From: Candidatus Bathyarchaeota archaeon ex4484_135
Lineage (GTDB): Archaea; Thermoproteota; Bathyarchaeia; EX4484-135
DNA length: 8,897 nucleotides
Direction: 5' to 3'
Assembly (NCBI GenBank): GCA_002255025.1
Contig: NJEJ01000077.1
Location: forward strand, 1-8,897
Position numbers and translations under genes: made by a program. The notes under the pieces are model-generated. The model was not told the DNA's origin. It saw only the letters and a list, made by a program, of their open reading frames with translations, and ran no database searches. This document shows, in pieces, positions 5,617 through 8,897 of this stretch; the stretch's first letter is position 1; each line of letters opens with the position of its first letter.

Positions 5617-7131
5617 GTGGCGGAAAAGAAGGGAGGAAAAGGCAGTTTTGAGCCGAGGATAGTCGCCTTCTGCTGCAACTGGTGTGCTTACGCTGGTGCC
5701 GACCTTGCTGGCGTGAGCCGCATCCAGTACCCGGCTACGGTCAGGATAATAAGGGTCATGTGCACGGGCATGGTAGATGAGAGCTACATCCTCAAGGCCT
5801 TTGAGGCCGGGGCCGATGGTGTTCTCGTGGCTGGCTGCCACCCCGGCGATTGCCACTACATATCCGGCAACCTGAAGGCCGAGAAAGAAGTCGAGAAGAC
5901 GAAGAAGCTCTTGGACCTCATAGGTGTAGGGAGCGAGAGGCTAAGGCTTGAATGGGTTTCAGCTTCTGAGGGCGAGAAGTTCGCCCGTGTCGTAAAGGAG
6001 TTCACGGAACAGCTAAGGGAAATGGGGCCCAGCCCCCTGAGGCCCGGATCGGGCCGTCTCGAGAGAGATGGAGGCGAGGTCGTGGAGGCCCGGGCACCCG
6101 AGGCTTTCAGGTCTTTTGTTAATGAGGTCCTCTCGGGCGAGTTCATGTGGAGGTGCCTTGGCTGCTACCTCTGCCACTCTACTTGCCCGGGCGGCCTCAG
6201 GATAGCCGAGATCATCAGGGTAGCCAGGGCCCAGGCCCCGAGGGAGCAGGTCGATTTGATGAGTGCTCACGGTGCTGTCCCCCTGATATGGGCCAGGATG
6301 ATGGCTAACCCGGCCGTGAAGCCGAACAAGCTGAGCTGGCTCAAAGACGTGGAGGTATCCAATAAGGGCGATATCATGTTCTTCGTGGGCTGCATGCCCT
6401 TGTTCGAGGTCGAGTTCGAGGACCTGGCCCTCAACTCGACCCAGATGGTCTTGAACGCCATAAGGATACTGAACAAGCTGGGCATCAGGCCAGCCGTATC
6501 GGCCGACGAGAGGTGCTGCGGCCACGACCTCCTATGGACGGGCGACTTCGAGGACTTCGAACGCCTGGCCAAGCTCAACGTGGAGGCCATAAAGGCCACC
6601 GGTGCCAAGACGGTCATAACGGCCTGTCCCGAGTGCTACAGGACGCTCAAGGTGGATTACGCCGACCTGCTCGGGGGCCTGGACTTCGAGGTCAAGCACA
6701 TATCCGAGTTCCTATATGAGGCCCTTCAGGAAGGGAAGCTGAAGTTCGAGAAGGAACTGGCTAGGAAGGTAACTTACCATGACTCGTGCAGGCTCGGGAG
6801 GCACATGGGCATTTACGAGGAGCCCAGGGCCATCCTGAAGGCCATACCGGGCCTAGAGCTGGTCGAGATGGAACGCAACAGGGAGGAAGCGGCCTGCTGC
6901 GGGATGAGTGCGTGGCTCCTCTGCGGGGAAGTCTCCAAGAGGCTCCAGCTCGAGAGGTTGAAGGAAGCTAGGGCCACGGGTGCCGAACAGCTCGTGGTAG
7001 GCTGCCACAAGTGCAAGATTCACTTCACGTGCGTCCAGAACGAGAAGGTCCCGCCCGGCTACGAGGACGTGAAGGACATCAAGGTGGTAGAGCTCACCGA
7101 ACTCGTGGCAGAAGCCATGGGACTTTCTTGA
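5617..7131 (+). CDS. MvhD-type [2Fe-2S] domain fused to an HdrC/HdrD-like two-CCG iron-sulfur protein
   Basis: Residues about 13-140 match the MvhD/FrhD delta family: CCNWCAY (C19/20/23), VMCTG (C49) and GCHPGDCHY (C74, C79) are the [2Fe-2S] ligand region. MvhD links a hydrogenase or other donor enzyme to HdrA. After a charged linker comes a single [4Fe-4S] motif, CLGCYLCHSTCP (C180/183/186/190), where HdrC or HdrD normally has two. Two CCG domains follow: C259, C300-C301-G, C337xxC340, and C391, C427-C428-G, C463xxC466. These resemble HdrB/HdrD and may carry non-cubane or [4Fe-4S] clusters. The 504-residue protein could therefore span donor entry to a disulfide- or thiol-reducing site in one chain. 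The GTG at 5617 is preferred because GGAGGTG ends 9 bases upstream; the GTG at 5605 overlaps it. There are no membrane segments. Domain assignments are strong, but the substrate is unknown. Confidence 0.88.
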   Translation: MAEKKGGKGSFEPRIVAFCCNWCAYAGADLAGVSRIQYPATVRIIRVMCTGMVDESYILKAFEAGADGVLVAGCHPGDCHYISGNLKAEKEVEKTKKLLDLIGVGSERLRLEWVSASEGEKFARVVKEFTEQLREMGPSPLRPGSGRLERDGGEVVEARAPEAFRSFVNEVLSGEFMWRCLGCYLCHSTCPGGLRIAEIIRVARAQAPREQVDLMSAHGAVPLIWARMMANPAVKPNKLSWLKDVEVSNKGDIMFFVGCMPLFEVEFEDLALNSTQMVLNAIRILNKLGIRPAVSADERCCGHDLLWTGDFEDFERLAKLNVEAIKATGAKTVITACPECYRTLKVDYADLLGGLDFEVKHISEFLYEALQEGKLKFEKELARKVTYHDSCRLGRHMGIYEEPRAILKAIPGLELVEMERNREEAACCGMSAWLLCGEVSKRLQLERLKEARATGAEQLVVGCHKCKIHFTCVQNEKVPPGYEDVKDIKVVELTELVAEAMGLS

Positions 7132-7165
7132 TGGCCCCTCAGGACAAGGGCAACCTCTTTCACCA

Positions 7166-7175
7166 TTCGGCCGAA
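7166..7175. repeat. Perfect 10-bp palindrome in the intergenic region
   Basis: TTCGGCCGAA is fully self-complementary and lies in the 167-bp gap between the fusion gene and the kinase gene. It could be a regulator binding site, but one short palindrome in GC-rich DNA may be chance. Confidence 0.3.
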
Positions 7176-7190
7176 ACCTCCTTCTTCACC

Positions 7191-7232
7191 GGGGCCCGTT
7201 GGCCCTGGGCTAGGGACAAATAAGTGCTTTTT
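7191..7232 (+). terminator. Possible terminator: short hairpin followed by a T-run
   Basis: GGGCC (7192-7196) pairs with GGCCC (7201-7205) across a CGTT loop, and TTTTT follows at 7228-7232. Archaeal termination depends mainly on the T-run. The distance of about 22 bases between hairpin and T-run weakens a bacterial-style reading. The position, after the Hdr cluster and before a separate gene, fits termination. Confidence 0.35.
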
Positions 7233-7245
7233 CAACGATCTGGTC

Positions 7246-7276
7246 ATGAGGTTTAAGAGGCCCCTCATCTGAGGTT
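7246..7276 (+). promoter_or_regulatory. TATA-like box with inverted and direct repeats upstream of the kinase gene
   Basis: TTTAAGA (7252-7258) lies 41-47 bases before the ATG at 7299 and is a weak TATA candidate. It is enclosed by ATGAGG (7246-7251) and its complement CCTCAT (7263-7268). TGAGGTT occurs at 7247-7253 and 7270-7276 and again over the start codon at 7300-7306. CCTCA-TC-TGAGG (7263-7274) also forms a tight stem. This spacing could be an operator, though no regulator is identified. Confidence 0.4.
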
Positions 7277-7281
7277 AGGTC

Positions 7282-7298
7282 GGCCGGAAGGAACGGCC
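7282..7298 (+). promoter_or_regulatory. Small hairpin with a purine-rich loop directly before the kinase start
   Basis: GGCCG (7282-7286) pairs with CGGCC (7294-7298) around the loop GAAGGAA, the only Shine-Dalgarno-like sequence for the ATG at 7299. If it forms in the mRNA it could affect ribosome access. The stem is only 5 bp, so this is tentative. Confidence 0.3.
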
Positions 7299-8897
7299 AT
7301 GAGGTTGGACGGCCTGAAGGCATTATGCTTAGAACAAGTGCCGCCCGGCAGGCTCAAGGCCCTCATGGCCTTAGGCCCGGGCATCTTCGGCTACGGCAGC
7401 CCAGGAGAAGTAGTCCTCATGGCCCTCGTGAGCCGGTTGAGGCCGAAGATAAAGTACACGAGGTTAAACGAGGCCTTCCTCCTCATGGTCGATGCCCGGC
7501 TCTTCAAGTTGGACGTGAAGAAAGGGCTCTTCGGGGATTTGCTGGCCGATAAGCTCCTGACGCCCTACCTAGCCCTAGAAGGATCCGATTACCTCAGGGA
7601 ACTCGATGTAGCCTTCAAGCAGAGGATAATAACGGAGCTCTTGTCCAACCTAGTCCTCGACCTGCCGGAATTCGCGAGCGAGATATACATAGACCCCAGG
7701 TACTTCCTGTACGAAGCCGTGTTCAGGATGAGTCGCATCATGCCCCTCTCGGCCTACATGTTCGCCAACCTGTTGGCCAGGCGTGAGGACAGGCACGTTA
7801 ACGAGGCCAAGATAATGGAGGGCTTCAAGGAGGCCATCAGTGCTCTCGAGGCGTTCGGCTACCTGAGGTCTGAAGGAGGCTTCGTGAGGCTGGGCGAGAA
7901 GGCCTTGAAGAAGGGGATGAGGGCCTTCATCATAAATGACCTGGCCTACGGGCTGGGCGAGACCATCAGGGGCCTGAGGAGGCACTTGATGAAGATACTG
8001 CCGGGCCTGGCCAAGGCCTACGTGCTCGAGAAAGAAGCCTTCCTCAAGAGGTCAGGGAAGGAGGCCAAGCTAAGCCCACTGAGCGAGCTCCCGAGGCCAG
8101 AGAGCTTCTTGCTCCTCAAGACTCACCTGGGCCTCAGGCCAGCCTTCGCTAAGGCCGTGCTAGAGGAAATAGCTCGGCTCTTAGGGCCCGTTAGGAAACA
8201 AGACGACATTAGAATATCGGAAATCGGGGGCTCTCTGAACGTCGTTTACTTGGTTTCCGTGGAGGGCGAGTCCGGCAGGGTCAGGTTCGTGGTGAAGAAG
8301 TTCAAGAACTGGAACAACCTGAAGTGGCTATCCCTCAGGCTTTGGTCCTTCGGTGCGAAGAAGTTCGTGATTTCCGGGCGTAAGAGGCTAAAGCATGAGT
8401 ATAGCATGTGCAACCTCTTGAGCGAGCTGGGCTTCCCTGTCCCGAGGATACTCCACGTTGACCTGACGACCAACACGCTCGTGGAGGAGTTCATAGAAGG
8501 TTTCAACTTGGCCGAGCCCATGAGGGCCTTCATGTTCGGGGAAGGAGGTGGCGGTTCCTTCCTGGCCCTCGTAGAGAATGCTGGCCAACTGGTGGCCAGG
8601 ATACACTCCCACGATGTAACGCTCGGCGATTGTAAGCCCGAGAACTTCATAATCGATCGGGAAGGCAGGGTCTACCTCGTGGACCTAGAGCAGGCCTCTG
8701 TGGGAGGCGATAAGGCCTGGGATGTAGCCGAATTCCTCTACTACTCGGGCCATTTCGTCCCCAGCCTGGCGGCTGAAGAGGTCTTCGAGCCCATAGCCAG
8801 GGCCTTCCTCAGGGGCTACCTCGGTGCCGGGGGGTCGCCGGAGGTCATCAAGAAGGCTTCTTCCGTGAAGTTCGCCCGTGTTTTCAGCATATTCACG
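7299..8897 (+). CDS. Bud32/RIO-like protein kinase with a long N-terminal extension (3' end outside window)
   Basis: A single frame of 533 codons runs from the ATG at 7299 to the last base with no stop. From about residue 305 it looks like a Bud32/RIO-type atypical kinase: a glycine-loop-like EIGGSLNVVYLV (G310, G311), a VVKK lysine (K333 or K334), an Arg/Lys-rich segment leading to KHEY (possible helix-C Glu) and LGFPVPRI, a catalytic GDCKPEN (D444, N449) and a metal-binding VDLEQ (D462), then GDKAWDVAEFLYYSGHF. Catalytic and metal residues are present, so activity is likely; protein or small-molecule substrate is unknown. The usual His before GD is Leu. Residues 1-300 are unrecognised; about 150-206 read like a winged helix (a helix with ALEAFGYLRS, then a GGFVRLGEKAL wing). 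The loop GGAAGG of a hairpin before the ATG is the only ribosome-binding candidate. The gene has its own upstream region and is probably separate from the Hdr cluster. Confidence 0.82.
   Translation, partial: MRLDGLKALCLEQVPPGRLKALMALGPGIFGYGSPGEVVLMALVSRLRPKIKYTRLNEAFLLMVDARLFKLDVKKGLFGDLLADKLLTPYLALEGSDYLRELDVAFKQRIITELLSNLVLDLPEFASEIYIDPRYFLYEAVFRMSRIMPLSAYMFANLLARREDRHVNEAKIMEGFKEAISALEAFGYLRSEGGFVRLGEKALKKGMRAFIINDLAYGLGETIRGLRRHLMKILPGLAKAYVLEKEAFLKRSGKEAKLSPLSELPRPESFLLLKTHLGLRPAFAKAVLEEIARLLGPVRKQDDIRISEIGGSLNVVYLVSVEGESGRVRFVVKKFKNWNNLKWLSLRLWSFGAKKFVISGRKRLKHEYSMCNLLSELGFPVPRILHVDLTTNTLVEEFIEGFNLAEPMRAFMFGEGGGGSFLALVENAGQLVARIHSHDVTLGDCKPENFIIDREGRVYLVDLEQASVGGDKAWDVAEFLYYSGHFVPSLAAEEVFEPIARAFLRGYLGAGGSPEVIKKASSVKFARVFSIFT

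Noticed and set aside
1..8897. CRISPR arrays, tRNA or rRNA genes, insertion sequences, phage genes
   Set aside because: I saw no regularly spaced repeats, cloverleaf-type sequence, transposase-like protein or phage protein; nearly all of the window is explained by plus-strand coding regions.

Overview
The window looks like chromosome from a GC-rich, probably thermophilic archaeon. The grounds are heterodisulfide-reductase (Hdr) proteins of archaeal type, AGG-dominated arginine and frequent ATA isoleucine codons, short upstream gaps carrying A/T-rich TATA-like boxes, Shine-Dalgarno motifs close to starts, and a Bud32/RIO-like kinase. I cannot place it more precisely. No hydrogenase, formate dehydrogenase or methanogenesis gene is visible, so the electron donor of the complex is unknown.

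Positions 1-7131 form one plus-strand electron-transfer cluster: the 3' end of an HdrA-like gene with no C-terminal ferredoxin domain (1-471); a second, compact hdrA overlapping it by ATGA (468-2170) and broken by a 5-bp tandem duplication; a full-length hdrA (2219-4195); hdrC (4243-4761); hdrB one base later (4763-5526), frameshifted and short between its two CCG domains; and a fusion of an MvhD-type [2Fe-2S] domain to an HdrC/HdrD-like two-CCG module (5617-7131). Expected roles: HdrA proteins carry FAD and iron-sulfur clusters and can bifurcate electrons; HdrC relays electrons; HdrB and the HdrD-like module carry cysteine-rich CCG sites that in characterised Hdr bind non-cubane clusters and reduce disulfides; MvhD links the complex to a donor enzyme. 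The cluster therefore encodes three HdrA paralogues with different cluster content and two possible disulfide-reducing modules.

Positions 7132-7298 are an intergenic region with a weak terminator-like hairpin plus T-run, a perfect 10-bp palindrome, repeated TGAGGTT motifs around a TATA-like box, and a small hairpin just before the next start. Positions 7299-8897 hold one long reading frame, still open at the window edge, for a Bud32/RIO-like kinase with about 300 unrecognised N-terminal residues that include a possible winged helix.

The main points for a second look are the two frameshifts in otherwise intact genes, a 57-bp stretch of perfect nucleotide identity between the two complete hdrA paralogues starting about 20 bp after one frameshift, the asymmetric set of HdrA proteins, and the MvhD-HdrD-like fusion.
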